Shown piece by piece: positions 27,341 to 36,145 of a DNA stretch of 64,000 nucleotides. The DNA is taken from NCBI RefSeq assembly GCF_023278185.1, contig NZ_CP066356.1, forward strand, positions 5,696,001 through 5,760,000, read 5' to 3'. Position numbers and translations under genes: made by a program. How positions within the stretch are numbered: position 1 is the first letter of the stretch; each line of letters opens with the position of its first letter. Origin of the DNA: Bradyrhizobium elkanii USDA 76. GTDB taxonomy: Bacteria > Pseudomonadota > Alphaproteobacteria > Rhizobiales > Xanthobacteraceae. The notes beneath the pieces were generated by a model. It searched no databases and had not been told where the DNA came from. It saw only the letters and a program-made list of their open reading frames with translations.

Positions 27341-28480
27341 ATGAGTTTTTCCGAGGAGCAGGTCGCGTTCCGCGACAACGTGCGCAGAATGGTCGCCAAG
27401 CACGTGGCGCCGATCGCCGCCGAGATCGACGAAACCGACCGCTTCCCGCTCGAACTGGTCAAGCTGTTCGGCGAGATGGGACTGATGCAGCTCTGGGTGC
27501 CGGAGCGGTATGGCGGCCCGAATGGCAACCTGACCATGGCCTGCATCGCGCGCGAGGAGATCTCGAAGGTCTCCCCTGCCTGTGCGTCGATCGCCGCGCT
27601 CAACACCATGTTCATCATGCCGCTGCTGCATTTCGGCTCTGAGGAGCAGCGCAAGAAGTATCTGCCGATCATCGCCGAGGGCGGCGTCGTCACGGCAATC
27701 GCGATCTCGGAGCCGCAGGCCGGCTCCGACGTCGCCGCGCTTAACACCCGCGCCCGCAAGGACGGCGATAGTTATGTCCTGAACGGCCGCAAGCAGTGGT
27801 GCAGCTATGGTGTCGCCGCCGACTACATCGTGGTCATGGCGCGAACCAGTGACGGCGCCGGTGCGGACGGCATCAGCGCCTTCATCGTCGAGCCGAAGAG
27901 AATGCCGGGCATCACGTTCGGCCGCCACGAGCGCAAGATGGGCTTTCGCGGCGCGCCCAACACGCCGATCTTCTTCGACAATGTCCGCGTTCCCGCGGAA
28001 AACCTCGTCGGTGAGGAAGGCAAGGGCTTTCGCGCGTCGATGCGCGCGCTCGACCTCAACCGGCCGACCATCGGCGCGCAATCCGTCGGCCTCGCACAAG
28101 GCGCACTGGATGCCTGCGTCGCCTACGCCAAGGAGCGTAAGCAATTCAAGAAACCGATCGGCGAGTTCCAGGGCGTGCAGTTCATGCTCGCCGACATGGC
28201 CATGCAGATCGAGGCGGCCCGCGCGCTGGTCTACGAATGTGCCCGCGCCGGCGATGCCGGCGACTGGAAGCGGCTCAACGTGCTTGCCAGCATGGCCAAA
28301 TGCGTCGGCAGCGACATGGCGATGAAGGTGACGACCGACGCGGTCCAGATCTTCGGCGGCTACGGTTACACGATGGACTATCCGGTCGAACGCATGATGC
28401 GCGATGCCAAGCTGACCCAGATTTTTGAAGGCACCAACCAGATCCAGCGCGTGGTGATCGCCCGCGAGCTGCTGCGCTAG
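27341..28480 (+). CDS. acyl-CoA dehydrogenase, single domain
   Basis: A 379-residue FAD-dependent acyl-CoA dehydrogenase of standard length. [17 protein letters not shown] and the C-terminal [20 protein letters not shown] are family signatures. [10 protein letters not shown] keeps the catalytic Glu missing from the fused enzyme. It introduces the alpha-beta double bond in an acyl-CoA and passes electrons to ETF. The ATG at 27341 has GGGAG upstream. It is followed directly by SBP 3 and is divergent from gntR. Confidence 0.92.
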   Translation: MSFSEEQVAFRDNVRRMVAKHVAPIAAEIDETDRFPLELVKLFGEMGLMQLWVPERYGGPNGNLTMACIAREEISKVSPACASIAALNTMFIMPLLHFGSEEQRKKYLPIIAEGGVVTAIAISEPQAGSDVAALNTRARKDGDSYVLNGRKQWCSYGVAADYIVVMARTSDGAGADGISAFIVEPKRMPGITFGRHERKMGFRGAPNTPIFFDNVRVPAENLVGEEGKGFRASMRALDLNRPTIGAQSVGLAQGALDACVAYAKERKQFKKPIGEFQGVQFMLADMAMQIEAARALVYECARAGDAGDWKRLNVLASMAKCVGSDMAMKVTTDAVQIFGGYGYTMDYPVERMMRDAKLTQIFEGTNQIQRVVIARELLR

Positions 28481-28524
28481 TGCAGATCGATTTCAAGAAG
28501 AAGCAATTGCAGGGAGGAACGAAC

Positions 28525-29736
28525 TTGAACCACATCATCAACCGGGCGCTGATAGCCGGCGCGGTGTCAGCACTTCTGGCGGTACCTGCCTATGCTCAGA
28601 AAGCCTACGGTCCCGGTGCCAGCGATACCGAGATCAAGCTCGGCCAATCGACGCCGCTGAGTGGCCCCGCATCCGCGTTCGGCGCGGGCGCCGGGCGGGC
28701 GGTGGTCGGCTACTTCGAGATGCTGAACGCCAAAGGCGGCATCAACGGCCGCAAGATCAACTTCACGCAGCTCGACAATGCCTACAGCGCGCCGAAAGCG
28801 GTCGAACAATCGCGCAAGCTGATCGAGGACGTCGGCATATTGGCCGAGGTCGGCACGATCGGCACCGCTCCCAACGTCGCGATCCAGAAGTACCTGAACG
28901 CCAAGCAGGTGCCGCAGCTGTTCATCACGGCCGGCGGACGCCGCTTCAACGATCCCAAGGCATTTCCCTGGACTATCCCGCTCTATCCCGACTTCGAAAC
29001 CGAAGGCCGCGTCGTCGCCAAATACATCCTGACGGCAAAGCCGGACGCCAGGATCGGCGTCCTCTATCAGAATGACGACTATGGCAAGGACTACCTGAAG
29101 GGCCTCCGCGCCGGCCTCGGTCCGAAGGCCGAGCTGATCGTCGCCCAGGCCTCCTACGAGCTCGCCGATCCGACGATCGACTCGCAGATCGTCCAGCTGA
29201 AGGCCGCCGGTGTCGACACCCTGATCGAGCAGTCGTCGTCGAAGGCCGCCGCGCAATCGATCCGCAAGGTTTACGAGCTCGGCTGGAAGCCGCTGCACGT
29301 GATCGGCGGCTCGACCGCATCGGTCGAAACTATCCTGAAGCCCGCGGGCCTCGAAGCATCGAAGGGACTGGTCACAACGCAATTCCTCAAGCAACCGGGC
29401 GACCCAGCCTGGGCCAATGATGAGGAGGTCAAGGCCTACAAGGAGTTCCTGAAGGCGTACGCACCTTCAGCCAACCCGGACGACTATTCTGTGCTCGTTG
29501 CCTATATGAACGTGCACGCCGTGGAGTTGGCGTTGCGCAAATGCGGCGACGACCTGACCCGCGAGAACCTCATGAAGCAGGCTACCTCGCTTAATGGCGA
29601 ACGATTACCGATGATGCTCCCAGGCGTCGCGATCAGCACCCGGCCCGGAGACTACACACCCTTCAGAGCTCTGCGGATTGCGACATTTGATGGAGAAAGC
29701 TGGTCCTTGACCGGCGCTCCTCTATCGGCCGACTAG
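28525..29736 (+). CDS. ABC transporter substrate-binding protein, branched-chain amino acid type (SBP 3)
   Basis: A 403-residue periplasmic binding protein. The TTG at 28525 is chosen because AGGGAGGAAC lies just before it and it gives the signal peptide NHIINRALIAGAVSALLAVPAYA. A GTG at 28480, touching the dehydrogenase stop, would add 15 charged residues and spoil the signal. Mature IKLGQSTPLSGPASAFG and IGVLYQNDDYGKDYLKG are typical of the Liv/aromatic-binding family. It is less like SBP 1 and 2 than they are like each other. Confidence 0.9.
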   Translation: MNHIINRALIAGAVSALLAVPAYAQKAYGPGASDTEIKLGQSTPLSGPASAFGAGAGRAVVGYFEMLNAKGGINGRKINFTQLDNAYSAPKAVEQSRKLIEDVGILAEVGTIGTAPNVAIQKYLNAKQVPQLFITAGGRRFNDPKAFPWTIPLYPDFETEGRVVAKYILTAKPDARIGVLYQNDDYGKDYLKGLRAGLGPKAELIVAQASYELADPTIDSQIVQLKAAGVDTLIEQSSSKAAAQSIRKVYELGWKPLHVIGGSTASVETILKPAGLEASKGLVTTQFLKQPGDPAWANDEEVKAYKEFLKAYAPSANPDDYSVLVAYMNVHAVELALRKCGDDLTRENLMKQATSLNGERLPMMLPGVAISTRPGDYTPFRALRIATFDGESWSLTGAPLSAD

Positions 29737-29873
29737 ACCAGACTGCGGGCGAGAGCCACCAAGGCTCTCGCTACGTCCGGACAACAGGCGGGCTCGGGTT
29801 GGACTGCTCGAACAAGCAGCTGCATCCATCACCGGAAAACACTGGTTGTGGTTAAGCCCGAGTTGTTTCAGGT

Positions 29874-30077
29874 ATGGACAACCTTACTAAGAAAGATCAG
29901 TTCGAGCGTTCGAAGATCAACATCCATGCGCGTGACCAAATGAAATGCTGGGCTCACGCGCTCGGTGTCTCGCAGGAGGAGCTTCGTAAGGTCATCGAAA
30001 AAGCCGGGAATTCGGCCGCAGCCGTTCGCAAGGAGCCGGACGCGAACCATGACGAGAGAACAGGAAGTCAGCGCTGA
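29874..30077 (+). CDS. DUF3606-like small protein
   Basis: A 67-residue protein resembling DUF3606, a family of short proteins of unknown function in rhizobia and relatives. The core KINIHARDQMKCWAHALGVS followed by EELRKVIEKAG matches what I know of the family. It begins the accessory region. The next small gene overlaps its end in another frame. No enzymatic motif; a DNA- or protein-binding role is only a guess. Confidence 0.75.
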   Translation: MDNLTKKDQFERSKINIHARDQMKCWAHALGVSQEELRKVIEKAGNSAAAVRKEPDANHDERTGSQR

Positions 30078-30282
30078 GTGCGCGCGGGAAGCACGAAGAC
30101 AGGCTACTCTACTTCCGCCCGGTCCAATCAGAGACGCGCTGCTAGAAAAGGCTCGCCAGTACGAGCTGGCGTCACGGATTGATTTGCATCGCAATGCCAA
30201 AGAATCGACCACGAGATCGCGCTGTGGACGGCCGCTCTGCAAACAATCATCGCGGAAGGCCTCACTGTTGACCGTGCTGTGA
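30049..30282 (+). CDS. small conserved-type hypothetical protein
   Basis: A 77-residue reading frame beginning MTREQEVSAECAREARRQA, then LLPPGPIRDALLEKARQYE. This Leu-Pro-Pro-Gly/Lys-Ala-Arg pattern is one I associate with short Bradyrhizobium proteins of unknown function. Its start overlaps the DUF3606-like gene by 29 bp. The last 25 residues look unlike the family, so the 3' end may be shifted. Function unknown. Confidence 0.55.
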   Translation: MTREQEVSAECAREARRQATLLPPGPIRDALLEKARQYELASRIDLHRNAKESTTRSRCGRPLCKQSSRKASLLTVL

Positions 30283-30806
30283 AATCAACCGCCGCGAAGC
30301 CGCGGTACGGCTCAAAGTCAGCTTTCTCGGTCTAACCTTCGCCGCCGCGCTGCGGGGTCCCCAAGCCAAGATAGCGCCCTGGTCGTCAAACCCGAGCCCT
30401 TACACGAGTGGACGAAGCTGCAGCGGTTCCAAAGGCCAGTGCACCCGCCGCAAGTCTGAGACCGATACCCGGGCCCCATCCGACGCCAACCGCCATCGCG
30501 CCTCCGCAGGTGCAACGGTTGCGGCAGACATCGCGCGCCGACCGTCAGTGCAATATTGAGCGACAATGCAACTTCCACAAACCGGTTCCTAACCCGGGCT
30601 GGCTGAGAACGTAAAAACCAGGCACCGCCACTCCTCTGAAACAAATGCATTGCCGCGCGGTGCCACCAGTGCGACCACCGGTCCGCAGACGACGGGACAG
30701 ACATCGAATTCGCGAAAATCTCGCGCGGCCTTCTTCATCGGCGGAAATACGAGCGAGTCGTGGTCGAGACTTGAGCCGGGGCCGCTAGCAAGGGTCCCCG
30801 CATGCT
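30283..30806. other. intergenic region without recognisable gene
   Basis: About 520 bases between the small-protein pair and the PLP-enzyme gene. I see no convincing coding frame on either strand, no tRNA and no strong terminator. Short open frames here show no family resemblance. Confidence 0.5.
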
Positions 30807-32078
30807 TCATGCTCGGCTGTTGTGTTCGTTCCACCACCGAGCTATCGCGCGGGTTTGTTCGTCCCATACTTTGGTGGGAAGGTCCGGGACGGCTATGCGG
30901 ACGTTGAAGGCCCCGGTCGTCGTGTCGTGAAACCATTCCGTGGCAGCGAAGTCGAACCCGAAGCTTCCGGCATGACGGATCGGAAAGCCGGCCAGGCCAA
31001 GATCCCTGCCCATCTCCGACGCCGCTTGCCTAGCCTCTTCTTCGTCCAAGGGACTCCTGCATTTGAGCAACACGTAAAGGCCATGCGCGAAATTCGTCTG
31101 CCTCACCAGATCGCCAAGCGCCTGGCGGAAGAAGTGAGCAGTGCGGCGGCTGTTGCGGATGATCGCAGCCACTCTCCTTGTGGTCAGCGACCGATATTCG
31201 GGGCTGCCGACATAAGGTGGGAAGTGGGCCGGTAGCGCTGCGCCGCCGAGCAGTCTGACTGCATTTCGCATCCCATCGGGCAGGTTTCGCAGAGGCGACC
31301 GACCCCAGAGATCGGCCTCAGCGGAGCGGACGAAGGTCGTAGAGCCCAATCGTCCATACTCGACGCCCAGCGAATCCAACTTTGTATGGCTTCGTATCAT
31401 AGCCACGGGCACTCCGGATCTGCGGCCCTTCCGTAACGTCCGCGCGATCTTGCCGGAGCCACCGGCGAGGCAACTGCTATCAAAGATGCAGAGGTCGAAT
31501 TGCGCCCAGGGTGACCGCAGACAGGCTTCGAAATCCTTTGCCGATGCGCAGGAATCCAGAAGAAGGATGCGGTGCGACGCGCCTGAAGTGGGGGCGCCCA
31601 GGACTTCTACGGCCGTGATGCTCTTCAGGTGCCTAGCGTACGCTTCGATGAACTCCAGGGTCTCTCCGTACGTCCCTGGCAGCGAGACGATATCCGCGCG
31701 ATCGAACAAGTGCGACGACGCCAAAAGCAGGGCAGATATGGAGGCCATGCCAGAAGACGTGTAGACGGTCTCGCACTTGATGTCATCGCCGAGATCATAA
31801 AACGACGGGCCAGCCACGTCGAGATCGGCGCGCTGATAGTCGTACCGGAAGTCGAACGGGCTATCAGAAGATTTCTTGCGATGCGACCAAGCGGTTTCGG
31901 TCGTGGTCCAATCTTTTAGATCGTGCTGAGCTCTGATGGCCGCCGTCAGCTTGAACTTGAGTGCGATCGCTTCATTGATCGATTTCGGAGTTGCCGGCGC
32001 AAAGGACTCGTCAAGACAAGCGTCCAGCAACTGAAGCTCCTCATGCTTTCGACGCAGATAGGCATTCATGGTCTCCAT
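30807..32078 (-). CDS. PLP-dependent enzyme-like protein, fold type I (Cys/Met-metabolism-like)
   Basis: A 423-residue protein that looks like a distant cystathionine gamma-synthase relative. TSSGMASISALLLASSHLF (about residue 107) matches the cofactor-phosphate loop, and IFDSSCLAGG the strand with the cofactor aspartate. RSHTKLDSLGVEYGRLGST carries a lysine where the family has its Schiff-base lysine. The N-terminal 95 residues are unusual. It is isolated, with no sulfur or amino-acid genes nearby, and GAAGG precedes the ATG. It could be a tailoring enzyme from a lost biosynthetic cluster. Function unknown. Confidence 0.65.
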   Translation of the reverse strand: METMNAYLRRKHEELQLLDACLDESFAPATPKSINEAIALKFKLTAAIRAQHDLKDWTTTETAWSHRKKSSDSPFDFRYDYQRADLDVAGPSFYDLGDDIKCETVYTSSGMASISALLLASSHLFDRADIVSLPGTYGETLEFIEAYARHLKSITAVEVLGAPTSGASHRILLLDSCASAKDFEACLRSPWAQFDLCIFDSSCLAGGSGKIARTLRKGRRSGVPVAMIRSHTKLDSLGVEYGRLGSTTFVRSAEADLWGRSPLRNLPDGMRNAVRLLGGAALPAHFPPYVGSPEYRSLTTRRVAAIIRNSRRTAHFFRQALGDLVRQTNFAHGLYVLLKCRSPLDEEEARQAASEMGRDLGLAGFPIRHAGSFGFDFAATEWFHDTTTGAFNVRIAVPDLPTKVWDEQTRAIARWWNEHNSRA

Positions 32079-32343
32079 GAACCTTCAACGTCGGGCCATC
32101 GACCTTGGCTCCTATTGCGCGGGAAACCGCCAGCTGAGGCTTCGTGACCGACCGGACAGCGAGCGCCTAGTCTTATTCCAGCTGGTGCTGATGCCGGTGG
32201 CGGGCGCGGATCCGGTGCGTTGCAGCAACGGCTCTGGCAAGGGCCTTCAAGGCGGCACTAGTCGTCCAAGGTCACCGGAACTTTTCCATCTTCCGAGAAT
32301 TCTGCTGTTTTTAGCTGGACCGTCAACTTTGGAGAGAGGAGCC

Positions 32344-32535
32344 ATGAAGCGACGACGCCGGGTTAGACAGATTTTCCCTCTTGAAGAACGCCTTAACAGA
32401 GAAGCCCAGGAGCTACGCCAACGGGCCAGGAAAACTTCCCCCAAGTCGGGCCTGGCGGCCACGGCCAACCGAACCAAAGCCGTCTTTCAGCCGATAGAAT
32501 TCCATAAAACATTGCCCTTCCCGCCAGGTCGATGA
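32344..32535 (+). CDS. small Arg-rich hypothetical protein, probably truncated
   Basis: A 63-residue frame with a strong GGAGAGAGGAG leader. The first 28 residues (MKRRRRVRQIFPLEERLNRE ...) match a short Bradyrhizobium-type family I recognise. The following residues lack the usual LPPG ... LLRKARQ segment, so a frameshift or truncation is likely. No function known. Confidence 0.5.
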   Translation: MKRRRRVRQIFPLEERLNREAQELRQRARKTSPKSGLAATANRTKAVFQPIEFHKTLPFPPGR

Positions 32536-32885
32536 AGCGTCTCGATGCCATTTTCGGGACGAGCCTGCTCTGATCGCCGGGAGGCTTTCGCTGGCGACCT
32601 TCGATCTTCCCGGCCAGCCAAAACGCCAGGTTGATACCTGCCGACACCCGGCTGCGGCAATGACCTTCTCCCTGATCGCATGACGTACGCGCCGACGCGA
32701 CGGGCTGGCTCGTGGCGGCTGGAGAGCGAGCGCCGCGGAGCGAACGATTGAAGTCGAACAGTTGGTGACGACGCCCGGCGTCGCAATGCCGCTTCGAACT
32801 ACTTCTCCCGGCAAGAAGGCAACGATAGGAACGTTCAACGAACTTGATGATTTGCAGCCAAAGCTATTTGTATTGGAGGACGACC

Positions 32886-33245
32886 ATGGCTTTAGACGAC
32901 AATGAATCCGACGCTCTGATTGGAAGCGACAAGGTTGAAGGCACGGCAGTTTATGGAGCCGACGGCAACAAGGTCGGCACCATCGAACGTCTCATGATCG
33001 ATAAAACAAGCGGCAAGGTGTCGTATGCCGTTCTCAGCTTCGGCGGTTTCCTCGGCATCGGGGACGATCACTATCCCCTCCCGTGGCAGTCGCTGAAGTA
33101 CGACACCAATCTCGGCGGCTACGTCACCGGCATAACCGAAAGCCGATTGCAGGGCGCGCCAAAGTATCGCGATGAGGCCAGCTGGAATTGGAATGATCCG
33201 GCGGCCGGCCGGTCGGTGAACGACTACTACGGCGTCCCGATCTGA
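32886..33245 (+). CDS. PRC-barrel domain protein
   Basis: A 119-residue protein with a single PRC-barrel (about residues 10-90): LIGSDKVEGTAVYGADGNKV, VGTIERLMIDKTSGKVSYAV and WQSLKYDTN are typical strands. Proteins of this type are soluble, widespread in rhizobia, and often linked to stress or RNA metabolism, but their role is not established. GGAGGAC lies just before the ATG at 32886. It ends with an aromatic tail (DYYGVPI) that I have seen in close relatives. Confidence 0.85.
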   Translation: MALDDNESDALIGSDKVEGTAVYGADGNKVGTIERLMIDKTSGKVSYAVLSFGGFLGIGDDHYPLPWQSLKYDTNLGGYVTGITESRLQGAPKYRDEASWNWNDPAAGRSVNDYYGVPI

Positions 33246-33414
33246 TTGCCCTGGCGCGCGTTCGGCTGCCCTTCCACAAGCAGACACGCGGAGCGCGCGC
33301 GCCAGTTCGAGCGGTGGCTGCGCACAAAAGTGATTCCAGGCTCTAGGCTGATTTTGAACGACAGGCGGCCAATGACGAAGGGACAGCCCGACTGTGGCCC
33401 CGCGGCTGACTAGC

Positions 33415-33609
33415 TCACTCGGACCCGCGTTTCAGACGAGTGACGAACCGATGGTCGGTCCAAAGCTCGATGAACTCGTGGGCATTCAGATATCCCTTAG
33501 CCCGCTCTGTCGCCTCGTCATCACCATGGCTAGTGAACTCATAGGTGGCCCGAGAAACGCCCGCGGCATCGACTGCGAAAGCTACATAAAGTCTGAGCCC
33601 TTCAACCAT
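33415..33609 (-). CDS. small hypothetical protein
   Basis: A 64-residue protein (LRLYVAFAVDAAGVSRATYE ... HEFIELWTDHRFV). Beta strands ending in an Ile-Glu-Leu-Trp box, followed by R-V, are a pattern I associate with very common short Bradyrhizobium proteins that normally read VEVWxxxRxV. No ribosome site stands out. Function unknown. Confidence 0.5.
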   Translation of the reverse strand: MVEGLRLYVAFAVDAAGVSRATYEFTSHGDDEATERAKGYLNAHEFIELWTDHRFVTRLKRGSE

Positions 33610-33672
33610 TTTCGTTCAATCGATCGATAGAGCATTCCAGCCCACTTAATACTCGCCTGTTAACTGATCGAA

Positions 33673-33795
33673 TATGCCCCGGGTTCGCCGGGGGCTAGAG
33701 CCGGGCACGTTCATTCGCCAACCGCTCTGCCGCGAGCGACGTATTACTAACGACGCTTCGAAGGTACCGTTCCTAACGACTTCTTCATCGCCGAT
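33673..33795 (-). repeat. duplicated EcfG-promoter/hairpin element, copy 1
   Basis: About 120 bp that recur with substitutions and a few indels at 41839-41975. Both copies hold an EcfG-type promoter reading left, a short hairpin (CGCTC/GAGCG), an ATG-AA-(C/G)-GTG start and a second hairpin. In the second hairpin the stem differs (CCCCGG/CCGGGG here, CCCCGA/TCGGGG there) but pairing is kept. The encoded peptide starting at 33714 would be 22 residues. Confidence 0.6.
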
Positions 33796-34025
33796 CCGAG
33801 CCGACGCTCAATTCGGTTGCGGCTGATGCCGATCTTGTTGACGGCCCCCTTCACCGACGCAGCCGACTTCAGGGTTTTCTTCGCCTCGTAACAATCCTGC
33901 CCGCCGGCGACGTGTGCGCCGTCCTGCGACCGCGCGCGATCTGCTTCTTCGCTTCTTTGCCATTCAGACCTTCCAATCGGGCGCGGGTCGCGTGAGCGGT
34001 CGAGATTTTTCTCGCCCGATACCAA
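33747..34025 (-). pseudogene. Lys/Arg-rich protein remnant ending LGTVPSKRR
   Basis: The last 45 residues of this frame (KKTLKSAASVKGAVNKIGIS ... AMKKSLGTVPSKRR) look like the tail of a basic histone-like protein. The earlier half appears in another frame (GKEAKKQIARGRRTAH in the overlapping frame near 33900-33950), suggesting a frameshift. The terminal LGT-x-PSKRR is also encoded at copy 2 (41917-41970), where the rest is lost. The EcfG promoter of the repeat overlaps these last codons. Confidence 0.35.
33749..33773 (-). promoter_or_regulatory. EcfG-type promoter GGAAC-N16-CGTT, reading left
   Basis: On the minus strand GGAAC and CGTT are exactly 16 bases apart, the general-stress-response sigma factor consensus of Alphaproteobacteria. 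The predicted transcript runs left through the hairpins of repeat copy 1. Confidence 0.6.
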
Positions 34026-34067
34026 GGATCGTCACATGGCTGCTCGTAGGCGCGGCCTGCATCGGCC

Positions 34068-34274
34068 TTGTCTTCTGGCGCGCGGAATCGGCAATGGTTC
34101 GTTACCTTGACGATCGGCACGTTCAAGGCAAGCCTTCTCGCGGCCATCTTCATGAAGTTGCGCCATCGCATCGGTCTCACGCTCGTCTTCGCCGGCGCCG
34201 GACTGTTCCGGCAAGGAATCCTACTAAGGCTAGGGGGAATTCTTGACGCCGACGTGAGACTTAGTTCGTCCTAG
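34068..34274 (+). pseudogene. cytochrome oxidase subunit IV-like remnant
   Basis: The translation IGTFKASLLAAIFMKLRHRI ... LFRQGILLRLGGILDADVR lines up with the second half of caa3-type oxidase subunit IV (KAxLV ... FMHLR ... DxxxR). The first helix appears only in another frame (VTWLLVGAACIGLVF near 34035). No ribosome site or neighbouring oxidase genes exist. I read it as a decayed fragment. Confidence 0.45.
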
Positions 34275-34545
34275 CGTCGAGCGCCGTGCGTTCATTCCTC
34301 GCTTCGGCCTCACCGACCGGCGTCGTCTTGCCGCAGTGGTTGCGCATATAGGGTCGCGACGGCCGCCACCTGCGCGTCATTCAATTGCCAGCGAACGCAG
34401 GCACGGCCGGGCCGGTGGGCTCCTTGTAGGTCGCCACGCTCTGTGCGCCTGGAGGATCACACGTGACACTGTCGTCGGATCGCCCGTGCTGACTGAGAAG
34501 ATCCGGCAATGGTAGTTGCAGGCGCTGCACAAGAACATTCACCGA
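34275..34545 (-). pseudogene. cytochrome c domain remnant with frameshifts
   Basis: Three frames on the minus strand together give STGDPTTVSRVILQ, then AQSVATYKEPTGPAVPAFAG, then WQLNDAQVAAVATLY. This order matches the C-terminal part of the cytochrome c subunit of membrane alcohol dehydrogenases. At least two frameshifts break it and no heme CxxCH survives. It lies tail to tail with the oxidase fragment, so this spot collected respiratory debris. Confidence 0.55.
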
Positions 34546-34701
34546 TTTGAAAAAATTTGGAAGAGCTGATTTCGCACGACCATCCTATCTGCAAAGTATT
34601 CCTGTTCGGGATCGCTGCTCATGTTCTGGAACGAAAGTATTGCGATCGACGGTTTGTCAGGAAGCGGTAGCGATACGTTTCGGTTGAGGGTTTCGCAATC
34701 G

Positions 34702-35073
34702 CTAGTGCAGGTGACGATGCGATGTTGACGCCATCGCTGAATATGTCACCCCATCGATGATGACGTCGCCGATATTGATGCCTATCCGGAAGCTAATTCC
34801 ACGATGGCTACCCTTGTTGCGCACTTCCATCTCATCTTGAATGGCCATTGCGCAGGTGATGTCATCTACCGCAAACTCCACGAGCATTCCGTCGCCCGTG
34901 GTTTTGACGGTCCGTCCGTTATGGCGTGCGATGGCTGGGTCGACAACCTGGCCCCGAACCGTCTTGAGGCCTTCGAGGGTCCCTAGTTCGTCAACGCTCA
35001 TGAGGCGGTTATAGCCAGCGACGTCAGCCGCCAGCACTGCAGCCAATTGTCGTTCGACACGCTTGCTCGTCAC
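34702..35073 (-). pseudogene. class III adenylate cyclase, truncated catalytic domain
   Basis: The frame starts with GTG at 35073 and reads VERQLAAVLAADVAGYNRLM ... VKTTGDGMLVEF ... FRIGINIGDVIIDG, the first two-thirds of a cyclase homology domain, including the metal-binding Asp and the KTTGDG loop. After about residue 107 the frame shifts; the next frame continues GDIFSDGVNIAS and then dissolves. The C-terminal TPR or HTH region found in rhizobial cyclases is gone. Not expected to be functional. Confidence 0.7.
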
Positions 35074-35221
35074 ACGAAGACCCCCGCTCGATCTTGCCAA
35101 TCTGTGCCAGTCCAATCATGGTATAATCGAAGCTACCGCATACGGCCATGCCTTGGTTGCATCAGCCGGCTGCGACCCGCCGGCGGCAGCCGCCGCATGT
35201 TGCCGGTTTTTCCCGACATCA

Positions 35222-35246
35222 GGAACGAACCGGTTCCTGCCACGTT
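35222..35246 (+). promoter_or_regulatory. EcfG-type promoter GGAAC-N16-CGTT
   Basis: GGAAC at 35222 and CGTT at 35243 with 16 bases between. It ends 33 bases before the start of the small membrane-peptide gene at 35279, supporting that gene and a general-stress role. Confidence 0.6.
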
Positions 35247-35278
35247 CACGGTCCGAGGCAAAACACGGAGTGGCTGAG

Positions 35279-35425
35279 ATGGGCGCTGGCGATCAGGTCG
35301 CATGCATGTCGGTGGTGGCATTGTTCTCGCTTGCACTGATCGTGACATCGAGCCTGTTCGTGCAATCGAGGGCGGCAAAGTATCCGGCGATGCTTGCCGC
35401 GCAGCAGGTGCGCGCTCCGTTCTAG
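35279..35425 (+). CDS. 48-residue single-helix membrane peptide
   Basis: Encodes MGAGDQVACMSVVALFSLAL followed by IVTSSLFVQSR: one transmembrane helix (about residues 8-28) and a basic cytoplasmic tail KYPAMLAAQQVRAPF. CGGAG lies before the ATG and an EcfG-type promoter lies upstream. No family assignment. The promoter context is the best evidence that it is real. Confidence 0.5.
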   Translation: MGAGDQVACMSVVALFSLALIVTSSLFVQSRAAKYPAMLAAQQVRAPF

Positions 35426-35574
35426 CGCTGGCAACCCGCCTCAGCTCGCTCGGACCCGGCAACCATTGTGCGGTGTGAGACAGCGCATCCGGCTGATTGC
35501 TTGATCAAAATCCCTTCCACGTCAAAGGCGCGGTCGACGCGCTCTCCTGCTCGCCGCACCCGGCACAATAATTA

Positions 35575-35606
35575 GCTCCGGCGCAGCCGGGGAACCGCGC
35601 CGGAGC
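35575..35606. terminator. GC-rich hairpin
   Basis: Perfect 10-bp stem GCTCCGGCGC/GCGCCGGAGC with a 12-base loop. Read leftward it is followed by TAATTATT, so it may end a leftward transcript, although no intact leftward gene lies just to its right. Confidence 0.45.
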
Positions 35607-35759
35607 CTTTGGGGAAGTTGATTGTGCTCGTTTAAGCAGGTCATCAACTGCCGCCGAGGCAAACCGTTCCCAACCATTTGCATATTTTCCCGACAAAAAG
35701 GACGGCGGCAAACCGGATGTTGGCGCAGCAGCAATGGTTCCCACCTGAGGAGATATGAG

Positions 35760-36005
35760 ATGAGACGGCTCGGCAAGACGGCCGCAGCGCCATCCTTGGC
35801 GCCAGCTTCCTGGCCACGTCCGCGATCAGCGCATCGGCGGCGATCGCGTGCGCTGGGCGGGTGTGCAGGCACACCCATGAGACCTATGCCTATCCGCGTG
35901 AATCCCGCGTCGTGGTTCACGGCAATTGGCGCTGGGGTCGCGCGAGCGGTTCGCGAGCACGAAGGACGCGACTATTGGCGCGGCCGCAACTGGGTGACCT
36001 GGTGA
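35760..36005 (+). pseudogene. small exported Cys/Trp-rich protein with two frameshifts
   Basis: Starts MRRLGKTAA, shifts to AILGASFLATSAISASAAIA CAGRVC (a signal peptide and mature start), continues THETYAYPRESRVVVHGNWR, then shifts again to REHEGRDYWRGRNWVTW. Joined, these give one exported protein of a kind I recognise from Bradyrhizobium (Tyr/Trp/His-rich, ending WRGxxWVxW). Two indels are needed, so the copy is dead unless the sequence has errors. AGGAG precedes the ATG. Confidence 0.6.
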
Positions 36006-36070
36006 GCGTACCGACGACATGATGAGGCCGCCCGCGGGTGGCTTCATGTTTCAGCGCATGCGATCGGCGA

Positions 36071-36095
36071 GGAACGTTTGCCATTTTCTCCCGTT
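36071..36095 (+). promoter_or_regulatory. EcfG-type promoter GGAAC-N16-CGTT
   Basis: GGAAC at 36071 and CGTT at 36092 with 16 bases between, 51 bases before the ATG of the membrane protein at 36146. A good match to the general-stress-response consensus. Confidence 0.6.
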
Positions 36096-36145
36096 GATCG
36101 GCGCCGGTGCCGATATGCGGTCCGGGATTGCGGTGAAGGTTGTTG

